A stretch of DNA of 64,000 bases from Rhodospirillaceae bacterium (GTDB lineage Bacteria; Pseudomonadota; Alphaproteobacteria; Kiloniellales; DSM-21159). The notes under the pieces are model-generated. The model was not told the origin of the DNA. It saw only the letters and a program-made list of their open reading frames with translations, and ran no database searches. The position numbers and the translations under genes were made by a program. This document shows positions 56,593 to 64,000 of this stretch, in pieces; position 1 is the first letter of the stretch, and every line of letters begins with the position of its first letter. Location of the stretch: NCBI GenBank assembly GCA_006969625.1, contig CP030885.1:2491430-2555429 (forward strand). Direction: 5' to 3'.

Positions 56593-57780
56593 ATGGCAGA
56601 CGACTTCATATTCACGTCCGGTTCGCTGACGGTGGGACATCCGGACAAGCTGTGCGACAAGATCTCTGACGCGGTGGTCGACCGCTTCTTGCGCGATGAC
56701 CCCTTGGCCCAGGTGAACGCCGAGTGCGCGGTGGCCACCGGCATCCTCTTCCTCGCCCTGCGCTATGCCAGCCGCGAGCCGGTCGAGGTCGCCGGCGTCG
56801 CCCGCGAGGCGATCCGCAGCGCCGGCTATACGCGCGGCGGCTTCCGGGCGAGCAGTTGTTCGATCATGACCTCGATGGCGGAGATCGAGCGCGACAGAGC
56901 GGCGCTGGACGAACGCGAACTCGACCCGGCCGACTACGATGCCTTTCCCGCAGACCACCAGGTTACCCTCTTCGGCTTCGCCTGCGACCAGAGCGCGAGC
57001 CGCCTGCCGCTGCCGATCCACCTCGCCCACGCCATCGCCCGGCGCCTCGACCGGGCGCGCGGCGACGGCACCCTGGCCGGCCTGATGCCCGACGGTCAGA
57101 GTCAGGTTTCCGTCGAGTACCGCGAGCGCCGGCCCGTGCGCGTTCCGGCGGTCACCCTGGTCACCGGGTCTTGGCCGGAGGGCTACGACTCGCTGGAACG
57201 TCTGCGCCGCGACGTCGAGGAGACGGTCATCCGCCCGGTGCTGGCGGAAGCGGCGCCCGGCTTGACCGAAGACACCCGGATCCTAATCAACCCGCACGGC
57301 AAGCTGCTGCACGGCGGGCCCGAGATCCACGCCGGCCTGACCGGCCGCAAGACCGCCATCGACACCTACGGCGAATACGCCCGGCATTCCGGCAGCGCGC
57401 TTTCCGGCAAGGACCCCGGCCGCATCGAGCGCGCCGGCGCCTACGCGGCCCGCCAGGCGGCGCTCTGCGTCGTCGCCGCCGGTCTGGCCCGGGAATGCGA
57501 AGTGCAATTGAGTTACGGCATCGGCCGGGCGCAACCGGTCGGGCTGGACGTGGAGACCTTCGGCACGGCGACCCTGGCCGACGAGGAGATCAAGCGCCGG
57601 CTCCTGGCCACCTTCGACTTCCGCCCGGCGGCGATCCTCGCGCGCCTGGGCTTGCGCCACCTGCCTTCGGAGCGCAGCGGCCCGTTCTACGAGGCGCTGG
57701 CGACCTATGGCCAGATGGGACGCGCCGAGCTGTCGCCCCCCTGGGAGGACACCGCGCAAGCCGAGGCCCTGAAGAGCTAG
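56593..57780 (+). CDS. metK: Divergent methionine adenosyltransferase (S-adenosylmethionine synthetase-like)
   Basis: 395 residues with the catalytic marks: His16 in GSLTVGHPDKLCDKISDAVV, the ATP and metal loops, and HAGLTGRKTAIDTYG then SGKDPGRIERAGAYAARQAA. The usual GGGAFSGKD loop reads SGSALSGKD, and the N-terminus is FTSGSLTVGHPDK rather than FTSESVSEGHPDK, so this is a distant paralogue rather than the housekeeping gene. It starts 3 bases after the P-type ATPase gene and so is in its operon; its stop overlaps the stop of the next, opposite gene (GAGCTAGG). It probably makes SAM or a related compound here. Confidence 0.85.
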   Translation: MADDFIFTSGSLTVGHPDKLCDKISDAVVDRFLRDDPLAQVNAECAVATGILFLALRYASREPVEVAGVAREAIRSAGYTRGGFRASSCSIMTSMAEIERDRAALDERELDPADYDAFPADHQVTLFGFACDQSASRLPLPIHLAHAIARRLDRARGDGTLAGLMPDGQSQVSVEYRERRPVRVPAVTLVTGSWPEGYDSLERLRRDVEETVIRPVLAEAAPGLTEDTRILINPHGKLLHGGPEIHAGLTGRKTAIDTYGEYARHSGSALSGKDPGRIERAGAYAARQAALCVVAAGLARECEVQLSYGIGRAQPVGLDVETFGTATLADEEIKRRLLATFDFRPAAILARLGLRHLPSERSGPFYEALATYGQMGRAELSPPWEDTAQAEALKS

Positions 57781-58256
57781 GCTCCGCCCTCCCCGCTAGC
57801 CTCGCCACCGGTGTCGGTCCCGCCGACAAACGGCAGGCGGGCGACCTGCGCCGCCATGAAGGCCAACGTGACGGCCGGGGCCAGCACTTGGCCGCGCAAC
57901 AATTGCACCACCGCCAGAACGCCGATCAGCGCCGCCAGCACGAGGCGCCAGTCCGGCTCGGCGCTCGAAGGCCCCGGGTAAGGCGAAAAGGGACGCTCGG
58001 CCGGCCGCAGGAGGTCGCGCCCCTGCGCCCAGTCCAGCAGCGTCTGTCGGTCGCTGGCATGCCGGATCAGCACGCTCGCGGTGGTCGCGTTGGTCTCGAC
58101 GCTCTCGACGGCGGGCGCATGGGCGAGCTCCGTCCCGAGCCTCGCGAAGAAGACGGTGTCGCCGCGCTGCGCCGGCAGCTTCAGCCGCAGGCGTCCCGGC
58201 GAGTCGTGGGCAACCGCCGCCTCAGGCGGTATCTCCGGCGTCTCCGGTGCCGCCAT
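57777..58256 (-). CDS. HMA2-domain-like membrane protein
   Basis: 159 residues. The segment DSPGRLRLKLPA (PGRLRL at 20-25) is the same signature as in the ATPase N-terminus, followed by FARLGTELAHAPAVESVETN of the ferredoxin-like fold; then two membrane helices (LVLAALIGVLAVVQLLRGQV, PAVTLAFMAAQVARL). The PGRxR motif with a following helix pair is known from HMA2-type proteins, but no metal-binding Cys is seen. The start at 58256 is by family fit. Its stop overlaps the metK-like stop on the other strand. Confidence 0.75.
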   Translation of the reverse strand: MAAPETPEIPPEAAVAHDSPGRLRLKLPAQRGDTVFFARLGTELAHAPAVESVETNATTASVLIRHASDRQTLLDWAQGRDLLRPAERPFSPYPGPSSAEPDWRLVLAALIGVLAVVQLLRGQVLAPAVTLAFMAAQVARLPFVGGTDTGGEASGEGGA

Positions 58257-58266
58257 GCTGGCCACC

Positions 58267-58641
58267 TCAGCCGTCCCCCTTGGCGGCCGAGCCGCTGTCC
58301 GCACCGTTGCCCGAGCCGTTACCCGCGGCCCCGCCGGCCGAACCGGCCGCAGCGGATGCAGCCGCAGCGCCGCCCGCCGCGCCGCCCGCTCCCATCCGCT
58401 CGGTCATGATCTCGTGCTTGGCTTCGGCCATCACGTCTTCGGCGAACTCGCCGAACTCGGCCAGACCCTCGCGGGTGCGCAGGTAGGCCTCCATCGCCGA
58501 CTTGGCCGCCTTCTTGGCGTAGGGGCGCGCGGCGCGGGCGGCGTGCGGAAACACACTCGGCGCCAGCACGGCCAGGCCGACGCCCACGCCGATCCCGACG
58601 GCCAGGCCGAAGATCGCAGTCTTGCCGAATTCGCCGGCCAT
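58267..58641 (-). CDS. DUF5132-like small membrane protein
   Basis: 124 residues. One membrane segment of the first 30 residues (KTAIFGLAVGIGVGVGLAVL) is followed by ARPYAKKAAKSAMEAYLRTR, then EGLAEFGEFAEDVMAEAKHE, a pattern of the DUF5132 type often found near HMA2 and P-type ATPase genes; the tail is Gly/Ala rich and without order. Upstream of the HMA2 gene in the same direction, 10 bases apart, so it is co-expressed with it. Confidence 0.7.
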   Translation of the reverse strand: MAGEFGKTAIFGLAVGIGVGVGLAVLAPSVFPHAARAARPYAKKAAKSAMEAYLRTREGLAEFGEFAEDVMAEAKHEIMTERMGAGGAAGGAAAASAAAGSAGGAAGNGSGNGADSGSAAKGDG

Positions 58642-58753
58642 CGTATCGCTCCTACTCGCAAAGCTTGAGGGCGCACGAACGATGCCGCGGCCCCGGTACG
58701 CCCTCCTTGATACAGATCACGCCAGCTCCGTCCAAGACTGCTAGCTTCGCCGC

Positions 58754-60025
58754 ATGAGCCCGAAAGACGGCGCACCCGCTCCCGACTTCCTGGACGACGG
58801 CCGGGCCGCCGAGCTGCGGCGCTATCGCTGGGTCGCCACGCTGCTGCTCGTGCTGATGGCCGGCGTCTTCCTGGCCACCAAGGCGGTGGACGAGCCCGGC
58901 TTCTGGATCCTCCTGATCCGCGCCGGGGCCGAGGCGGCGATGGTCGGCGGTCTGGCCGACTGGTTCGCGGTCACCGCGCTGTTCCGCCGTCCGCTCGGCC
59001 TGCCCATCCCGCACACCGCCGTCATCCCGGCCAACAAGAACCGCATCGGCGACGGCCTCGGCGTCTTCGTGGAGCGCAACTTCCTGCAGCCTGAGCTGGT
59101 GGTCGCCAAGCTGCGCAGCCTGACGCCGAGCGCCCGCCTGGGCGCCTGGCTGGCCGAACCGGAAACGGCCGACAAGCTGGCCGAGCGGCTGGCCGCCACG
59201 GTGCCGAGCCTGGTCGACTCGCTGAGCGACAAGGAGGTACGCGGCTTTCTCTCCAAGGCGCTGGAGAAGCAGATCGCCGCCATCGACCTGGCCGACCTGT
59301 TGGGCCGCGGGATCGAGATCCTGCGCGAGTCCGACCGTCACCATGCGGTCTTTGACGAGGTGGTGACCGGCGCGCGCCAGTACCTGCTGCACAACCAGGC
59401 GCGCATCTTCGAAGCGGTGGAAGACCGTTCGGCCTGGTGGGTGCCGCGGCAGGTCGACGGCAAGGTCGCGCGCGCCTTGTTGCGGGGCATCGGCGAGCTG
59501 CTCGACGACCTGCACCAGCGCGACCACCCGGTGCGCCGGCAGTTCGAGGCCCGTTTCGACCGCTTCGTGGAGGAACTGCGCCACGACCCGGCCCGCCGCG
59601 CCCAACTCGAAGCGCTGCAGCACGATCTGCTGCAGAGCCCGCGCACTCAGGCCTATCTGGGCGAGATCTGGAGCGCGCTGCGCGGGATGCTGGTGACGGA
59701 TGCCGCCGTCGGGCGCGAGTCCGTGCTGCGCCAGGCGCTGGCCGGCGGCCTGCAGTCGCTCGGCGCCTCCCTGCTCGCCGACGCCGACATGCAGCAGCGC
59801 CTCGATCAGCGCATCGTCGAAGGCGTGCAGGCCTGGGTGCTGCCCTGGCGGCACGAGATCGGCCACTTCATCGCCGAGGTGGTGAAGTCCTGGGACGGGG
59901 ATACCGTCGCCGGGCGCATCGAAACCGCCGTCGGCCGCGACCTGCAGTACATCCGCATCAACGGCACGCTGGTCGGCGGCCTGGTCGGGATCGCGATCTT
60001 CCTGCTGTCCTGGTACGTGCTTTAG
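58754..60025 (+). CDS. DUF445-family membrane protein
   Basis: 423 residues with a membrane segment near the start (YRWVATLLLVLMAGVFLATK), the conserved loop VGGLADWFAVTALFRRPLGL, the HTAVIPANKNRIGDGLGVFV segment and a C-terminal helix (IFLLSWYVL). This is the DUF445/YjiN-like group of membrane-anchored proteins with a long helical periplasmic or cytoplasmic part of unknown role. It is read opposite to the DUF5132-like gene, with a 112-base gap holding both starts. Confidence 0.85.
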   Translation: MSPKDGAPAPDFLDDGRAAELRRYRWVATLLLVLMAGVFLATKAVDEPGFWILLIRAGAEAAMVGGLADWFAVTALFRRPLGLPIPHTAVIPANKNRIGDGLGVFVERNFLQPELVVAKLRSLTPSARLGAWLAEPETADKLAERLAATVPSLVDSLSDKEVRGFLSKALEKQIAAIDLADLLGRGIEILRESDRHHAVFDEVVTGARQYLLHNQARIFEAVEDRSAWWVPRQVDGKVARALLRGIGELLDDLHQRDHPVRRQFEARFDRFVEELRHDPARRAQLEALQHDLLQSPRTQAYLGEIWSALRGMLVTDAAVGRESVLRQALAGGLQSLGASLLADADMQQRLDQRIVEGVQAWVLPWRHEIGHFIAEVVKSWDGDTVAGRIETAVGRDLQYIRINGTLVGGLVGIAIFLLSWYVL

Positions 60026-60029
60026 CGGC

Positions 60030-60362
60030 CTAACCGGCTGCGTAAGCTTGCTTCAGCCGCTCGACCACCGCGCGGGCCGCCGCCTCGTCGTCGCCGTAGA
60101 GCTGGTCCCACCACTCCGGCGGTAGAACCTCTGGGTCGTATTCGACGGTCAAACTGCGCGCGAAGAGGCTGGCGTCGACGTCGCGGATGCCGCGGATCGC
60201 GGCGATCACGTCCCTCCCGCGGTCGACCAGGTCCGGCGCGCTGGACACGATCGAGAAGTCGAACTTCAGGCGGACGCGCCCAGGCACATGACTTTCGATG
60301 TGCAGGTGCTCGCGGCCCTTGAGCAGCAGGTCGAAGTCTTCGGGGGCAACGGTGGCTGACAC
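60030..60362 (-). CDS. HMA2-like small protein
   Basis: 110 residues, no membrane segment. ESHVPGRVRLKFDFS (PGRVRL at 27-32) is the third protein of the window with the PGRxRL signature, followed by IVSSAPDLVDRGRDVIAAIR, GIRDVDASLFARSLTVEYD and PEWWDQLYGDDEAAARAVVE, a ferredoxin-like fold. It stands alone with a rightward neighbour upstream. Confidence 0.75.
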   Translation of the reverse strand: MSATVAPEDFDLLLKGREHLHIESHVPGRVRLKFDFSIVSSAPDLVDRGRDVIAAIRGIRDVDASLFARSLTVEYDPEVLPPEWWDQLYGDDEAAARAVVERLKQAYAAG

Positions 60363-60491
60363 GGCGGCGGAATGACCCTCGCGGCTGGAACGTTTGTCAA
60401 GGCGGGACGGCGCTCGCGCGGCACTCTATCCGCGGCCGGCCGCCGCCGCCAGAGCGCTGACTCTGGAATCACTGGAAACTGGAGGCCGTCG

Positions 60492-60677
60492 ATGGCCGAG
60501 ATGTCTGACGAAGAAGCCAAGAAGAAGATCGAGCGACACCTGATGAATCACTCGGACCGATCGGCCGAGGAGGTGGCGCTGGCACTGCAGATCCCGCAGG
60601 AGCAGGCGCGCTGCCTGATGCAGGACCAGATGATGCCGGAGACGGCGCCCGAGACCGGCAAGAAGACCTCGCCGTAG
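60492..60677 (+). CDS. Small helix-turn-helix-like protein of unknown function
   Basis: 61 residues. The GGAGG ribosome site (60481-60485) stands seven bases before the ATG at 60492, a good reason to take the shorter of two starts. NHSDRSAEEVALALQIPQEQ, then ARCLM, looks like a small helix-turn-helix. No family is recognised. It is divergent from the HMA2-like gene at 60030-60362 with about 130 bases between starts. Confidence 0.6.
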   Translation: MAEMSDEEAKKKIERHLMNHSDRSAEEVALALQIPQEQARCLMQDQMMPETAPETGKKTSP

Positions 60678-60694
60678 CTACAGGCTTCGCCGCC

Positions 60695-61543
60695 TCAGGT
60701 GTAGCGCTTGCGGATGTACTGGCTGCCGACGTCGAGCAGCGAGACGGTGACGATGATGATGATCATGATCGCCGCGGTTTCGCTGTAATAGAAGCCGCGG
60801 ATGTACTCCCAGAGAAGCTGGCCGATGCCGCCGGCGCCGACCAGGCCGAGGACGGTCGCCGAGCGCACGTTCGATTCGAAGCGGTAGAGCGAGTAGCTGA
60901 TCCACAGCGGCAGCACCTGCGGGATGACGCCGAAGACGACCTCCTGCACCGGATGCGCCCCGGTGGCGCGGATACCTTCAACCGGCCGCGGGTCGATCGC
61001 CTCGACCGCCTCCGAGAACAGCTTGGCCAGCACGCCGGTGGTGTGCACGAACAGCGCCATGACGCCGGCGAAGGGGCCGAGCCCGACCGCGACGACGAAC
61101 AGCATGGCGAAGACCATCTCGTTGATGGCGCGGAAGGCGTCCATCAGTCGGCGCACCGGATGGTACACCCACCAGGGCACCAGGTTCTCGGAACTGAGGA
61201 TGCCGAGCGGCACCCCGAAGATCACCGCCAGCAGCGTGCCCCAGACGGCGATCTGCACGGTGACCACCATCTGCTCGAGGAAGGTCCGCCAGTAGCGGAA
61301 GTCGGGCTCCATGAAGGCGCCGGCGAACTCGGCCATGTTGCCGCTGTATTCGACCAGCGCGTAGGGGTTCATCTCGGAGCCGTTCCAGCTCCACCAGAGG
61401 ATGGCGACGACGACGCCCCAGACCAGCATGGTCAGCAGCGACTTCTTGGGGTCGCGCCGGGGCAGCTCGACCTTCAGTTCCTCGAGCCGTTCGGCGCCCT
61501 GGCGCGGCGCGGCGGCCGATTGCTGTCCGGCGATGCTCGACAT
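60695..61543 (-). CDS. phnE: Phosphonate ABC transporter permease
   Basis: 282 residues, six membrane helices; the inner-membrane channel for phosphonates (or phosphite). The permease motif [20 protein letters not shown] (EAA-like loop) contacts the ATPase, and [20 protein letters not shown] is typical of PhnE. It is the last gene of the leftward phnCDE set. Confidence 0.92.
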   Translation of the reverse strand: MSSIAGQQSAAAPRQGAERLEELKVELPRRDPKKSLLTMLVWGVVVAILWWSWNGSEMNPYALVEYSGNMAEFAGAFMEPDFRYWRTFLEQMVVTVQIAVWGTLLAVIFGVPLGILSSENLVPWWVYHPVRRLMDAFRAINEMVFAMLFVVAVGLGPFAGVMALFVHTTGVLAKLFSEAVEAIDPRPVEGIRATGAHPVQEVVFGVIPQVLPLWISYSLYRFESNVRSATVLGLVGAGGIGQLLWEYIRGFYYSETAAIMIIIIVTVSLLDVGSQYIRKRYT

Positions 61544-61664
61544 GGGCTATGGCCTCGCGGGGATCTTGTGAGCGCCGCTGGAATGGCCGCGTGCCGCGGC
61601 CGGACGGCACGCGGCCGGCGGCGCCCCGCAGGACGCCGCCGGGCCGGCTCGACCTGGACCGCGG

Positions 61665-62681
61665 CTACTCGGCCTCGCGCGGAGCGACCACCTGCGCGTA
61701 GACCTCCAGCTCCTCGAGCTGGGCGTCAATCGCGGCGATCTCCTGGGCCTTCTCGTCCGCGCTCATGGTCTCGTCGTTCTCGATCCGCACCTTGTTGCGG
61801 AACAGCTCGAGCTGACGGATCGGGATGAGCTGGGCGTTCGAGGAGGCGAGGAATGGACCCCAGCCGTCCGAGAGGTTGGCCAGGATGTCGCGCTCGCGCT
61901 TGACCTTCTCCATATCGCCCATGCGGCCGTACTGCATGAAGAAGTAGTAGATCTCCTGCTTCAGCTCCTCCGGCAGGTTGGCGCGCCAGACCATCGGGTC
62001 GGAGGGGATCAGCGGAGAGCGCCAGATCTCCTTGATCTGGGCGGCCGCCTGGGGCTGCGACTTGGCCAGGCGGGCGTACAGCGATTCGGTGTTGTTGGTG
62101 GCGACATCGACCTGCTTGTTGGCCACCGCCAGCGCGTTGGTCTCGTGGTTGGCGTTGCGCACCGTGTTGAAGCACTCGCGCGGATCGACGTTGTTGAGCG
62201 CGAAGACGTAGTAGCTCGGCACCAGGAAGCCCGAGGTCGAGTTGGGGTCGCCAATGCCGAAGTCAAGCGTGCCGTCGCACGCCAGGACGTCTTCCAGGCT
62301 GTCGATGTCGCTGTCGACGTGGGCCAGCAGCAGCGAGTAGTAGCCCTCGGAGCCGTCGTCTTTGATCGTCTGGGCGAAGATTTCGCCGCCGGCACGGTCG
62401 ACGGCCTCCATCGCGGACTTGTTGCCGAACCAGGCGACGTCGACCTTGTCGAAGCGCATGCCCTCGATGACGCCGGCATAGTCGCTAGCGAAGAAGGGGT
62501 TCACCTCCAGGCCGAGATAGGCGGACATGTCCTCCAGGAAGGGACCGAAGCTGGTCTGCAGCGCCTGGGAGGACTCGGTGGAGATGATGCCGAAGTTGAT
62601 CTCGGTGATCTCCTCGGCGGCGGCCGGCCCGGCCGCCAGGACCGCGGCCACGGTGGCCGAGGCCATCAGCTTACGCAGCAT
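61665..62681 (-). CDS. phnD: Phosphonate ABC transporter substrate-binding protein
   Basis: 338 residues with a Sec signal (MLRKLMASATVAAVLAAGPA) and the PhnD fold: INFGIISTESSQALQTSFGP, SDYAGVIEGMRFDKVDVAWF, and DFGIGDPNSTSGFLVPSYYV. The periplasmic receptor delivers the ligand to PhnE. The fit to phosphonates rather than phosphite is by family only. It follows the two large inverted repeats that separate it from phnC. Confidence 0.92.
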   Translation of the reverse strand: MLRKLMASATVAAVLAAGPAAAEEITEINFGIISTESSQALQTSFGPFLEDMSAYLGLEVNPFFASDYAGVIEGMRFDKVDVAWFGNKSAMEAVDRAGGEIFAQTIKDDGSEGYYSLLLAHVDSDIDSLEDVLACDGTLDFGIGDPNSTSGFLVPSYYVFALNNVDPRECFNTVRNANHETNALAVANKQVDVATNNTESLYARLAKSQPQAAAQIKEIWRSPLIPSDPMVWRANLPEELKQEIYYFFMQYGRMGDMEKVKRERDILANLSDGWGPFLASSNAQLIPIRQLELFRNKVRIENDETMSADEKAQEIAAIDAQLEELEVYAQVVAPREAE

Positions 62682-62764
62682 GTCGACGCACTCCTCTGCT
62701 TGCGTTCGGTTGGTGTCTTGCGCGATCTTGCGCTTGCTGGATCCCGGAGGTCCTGGTGGTTCGA

Positions 62765-62794
62765 CTCTGACGGATGCGACCGCATCCGTCAGAG
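62765..62794. repeat. Perfect 14-base inverted repeat between phnC and phnD
   Basis: CTCTGACGGATGCG (62765-62778) and CGCATCCGTCAGAG (62781-62794) with only AC between. It can form a very stable hairpin in the message between phnC and phnD. No T tract follows on the minus strand. Confidence 0.85.
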
Positions 62795-62820
62795 CAGTCG
62801 GCCCACAACGCTTTGGTTTG

Positions 62821-62870
62821 GTGGTCCGATTCACGAAACGCTTGGGACTCGAGCGTTTCGATCGGACCAC
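62821..62870. repeat. Long two-part inverted repeat between phnC and phnD
   Basis: GTGGTCCGAT (62821-62830) pairs with ATCGGACCAC (62861-62870), and CGAAACGCT (62834-62842) with AGCGTTTCG (62852-62860), with a 3-base bulge and a 9-base loop. It adds a second strong structure in the phnC-phnD gap. Confidence 0.85.
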
Positions 62871-62939
62871 TAGGACGGGTCCGGGCGTCGCTCGCCGCCG
62901 CTTCGGGCAGCCAGCCCGTGGATGGGGTCCGGCTTCGGC

Positions 62940-63839
62940 TCAAACCGCCTTGGCCTCCCGCCGCACCTCGCGCAGCTCCGCCTGGGCGCGGGCCTCGGTC
63001 CCCTGCTCGCCTTCGTCGTCCAGGGACGCGGTCTTGTTGCCGAAGGCTCCGGTCAGGATCAGTTCCTCTCGACTGGTGCCGTAGAGATCCTTCAGGAAAT
63101 CCGGCGTCAGACGGTCGGTCGCGCCGTCGTAGACGATGCGCCCGTCGCGCATGGCAATGGCGCGCTGGCAGAAGCGGATCGCGTAGTCGACCTGGTGCAG
63201 GCTGACCAGAACGGTGATCCCGTCTTCGCGGTTGATCTCCGCCAGCATGGCCATGACCTTGCGCGCCGAGGCCGGGTCAAGGCTGGCGATCGGCTCGTCG
63301 GCCAGCACCACGCGCGCCTGCTGCACCAGGCAGCGCGCGATGGCGCCGCGCTGCTGCTGGCCGCCGGAGAGGTTGGCGGCCCGCTGCGCGGCGAAAGGAT
63401 CCATACCCACACGCTTGAGCGCGCGCATGGCCAGCAGCCGCTCGTCGCGGGTGAACAGCCCGAGGCAGCCGCGCCAGGTCGGCATGCGGCCGAGCGCGCC
63501 GGTGGCCACGTTCGTCAGCAGCGGCAGGCGGTTGACCAGATTGAACTGCTGGAAGACGACGCCGATCTCGGCGCGCAGCCGGCGCGCCTCGCGAGACAGG
63601 TGGCCGCCCTGCTGCATGGTGCGCCCCAGCACCTTGACGTGACCGTGGCCGGCACCCTGCCCTTTTCCGGGATCACCTTTCAGCAGGCCGGCGATGTGCC
63701 GGATCAGGGTGGATTTTCCCGAGCCCGAGGCGCCGATCAGCGCCACCATCTCGCCCGGTTCGATGGCCAGATCGACCGCATCGAGCGCACGCAGCTTGCC
63801 GAAATGCTTGGTCAGGCGCTGGACTTCGACGGCCGTCAT
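62940..63839 (-). CDS. phnC: Phosphonate ABC transporter ATP-binding protein
   Basis: 299 residues: Walker [10 protein letters not shown] (36-44), the ABC signature [20 protein letters not shown], Walker [14 protein letters not shown] and the H loop [12 protein letters not shown]. It drives phosphonate import with PhnD and PhnE. The start at 63839 has GGGGA seven bases upstream; a GTG at 63857 would add six residues. It is the first gene of the set; phnD follows after 258 bases with two hairpins. No phn lyase genes are in view. Confidence 0.93.
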   Translation of the reverse strand: MTAVEVQRLTKHFGKLRALDAVDLAIEPGEMVALIGASGSGKSTLIRHIAGLLKGDPGKGQGAGHGHVKVLGRTMQQGGHLSREARRLRAEIGVVFQQFNLVNRLPLLTNVATGALGRMPTWRGCLGLFTRDERLLAMRALKRVGMDPFAAQRAANLSGGQQQRGAIARCLVQQARVVLADEPIASLDPASARKVMAMLAEINREDGITVLVSLHQVDYAIRFCQRAIAMRDGRIVYDGATDRLTPDFLKDLYGTSREELILTGAFGNKTASLDDEGEQGTEARAQAELREVRREAKAV

Positions 63840-64000
63840 ACAGATCCCCGCAGCCACAAGGCCGCGCCGGAACCCGCGCAGCCGAAGGGGCGCTACCGCT
63901 CGCTGACGCTTGGGCCGCCCCTGCTACGGACGGGAGACTTGCCTGTCTTCCTTATCCGACGAATGACGGTTGGATGATCCTTGGATGAAGCCGTGATTGC

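Noticed and set aside
63840..64000. A gene start at the right edge
   Set aside because: The last 160 bases hold no frame of use; probably the phnC promoter region, with a TTGGATGA direct repeat of unknown meaning.

Overview
The window reads as the chromosome of a G+C-rich alphaproteobacterium, most likely a Rhodospirillales-type heterotroph. Supporting signs are two SAM-II riboswitches (a class largely confined to Alphaproteobacteria), a Zn-independent type HemB, PAS/HisKA kinases, XRE regulators of alphaproteobacterial type, malonate mat genes of rhizobial layout and a FixK/FNR-type box. No tRNA, rRNA, CRISPR array or phage block was seen. One complete insertion sequence (IS481 family) is present.

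Layout. 1-6.2 kb: a leftward valine-degradation operon (isobutyryl-CoA dehydrogenase, TPR-arginine-methyltransferase-like protein, 3-hydroxyisobutyryl-CoA hydrolase, 3-hydroxyisobutyrate dehydrogenase) with a near-consensus promoter at its head and a hairpin terminator at its tail, followed by two tandemly duplicated glutathione S-transferase genes. 6.3-10.1 kb: an XRE regulator, an unrecognised gene, then O-acetylhomoserine sulfhydrylase (metY) preceded by two tandem SAM-II aptamers, the first with a terminator and a visible antiterminator, and an isochorismatase-like hydrolase. 10.1-22.9 kb: mixed metabolism, including a frameshifted aromatic amino acid decarboxylase, an orphan TRAP binding protein, hemB, hydrolases, a PAS histidine kinase, ornithine decarboxylase, a Rieske oxygenase, and a CGNR regulator divergent from azlCD.

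22.9-32.4 kb: a malonate divergon. Leftward, a TRAP transporter (dctPQM) and malonyl-CoA decarboxylase; rightward, a GntR/MatR regulator, malonyl-CoA synthetase, an aldehyde dehydrogenase and a FAH-family hydrolase. An inverted repeat matching the MatR operator lies between the arms. 32.4-36.8 kb: a K+ channel, a three-gene set with a RebB-like (R-body) protein, a threonine dehydratase-like enzyme, a DsbA-fold isomerase and an XRE regulator. 36.9-41.2 kb: a tightly overlapping operon of an Fe(II)/2-oxoglutarate oxygenase, an EamA exporter and a small protein, divergent from a LysR gene, then an acyl-CoA dehydrogenase.

41.2-48.3 kb: an FNR-box promoter ahead of a protein with a histone-H1-like tail; the IS481 element, whose transposase stop codon lies in the target duplication; and an operon for a CDP-alcohol phosphatidyltransferase, YceI, an FkbM methyltransferase and a RibD-like reductase whose 3' end abuts the IS; then opgH. 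48.6-53.5 kb: two response regulators, a hybrid histidine kinase and a methyltransferase. 53.7-60.7 kb: an unusual set around a P2-like P-type ATPase with an HMA2-like N-terminus, a divergent methionine adenosyltransferase, two further PGRxRL-motif proteins, a DUF5132-like membrane protein and a DUF445 protein. 60.7-63.8 kb: phnCDE, with two large inverted repeats between phnC and phnD.

The best candidates for something new are the tandem SAM-II control region of metY, the HMA2/P-type ATPase/MetK locus, the oxygenase-exporter operon, the divergent Reb-like cluster and the TPR-PRMT in the valine operon. All assignments come from reading motifs and layout; no database search was run.
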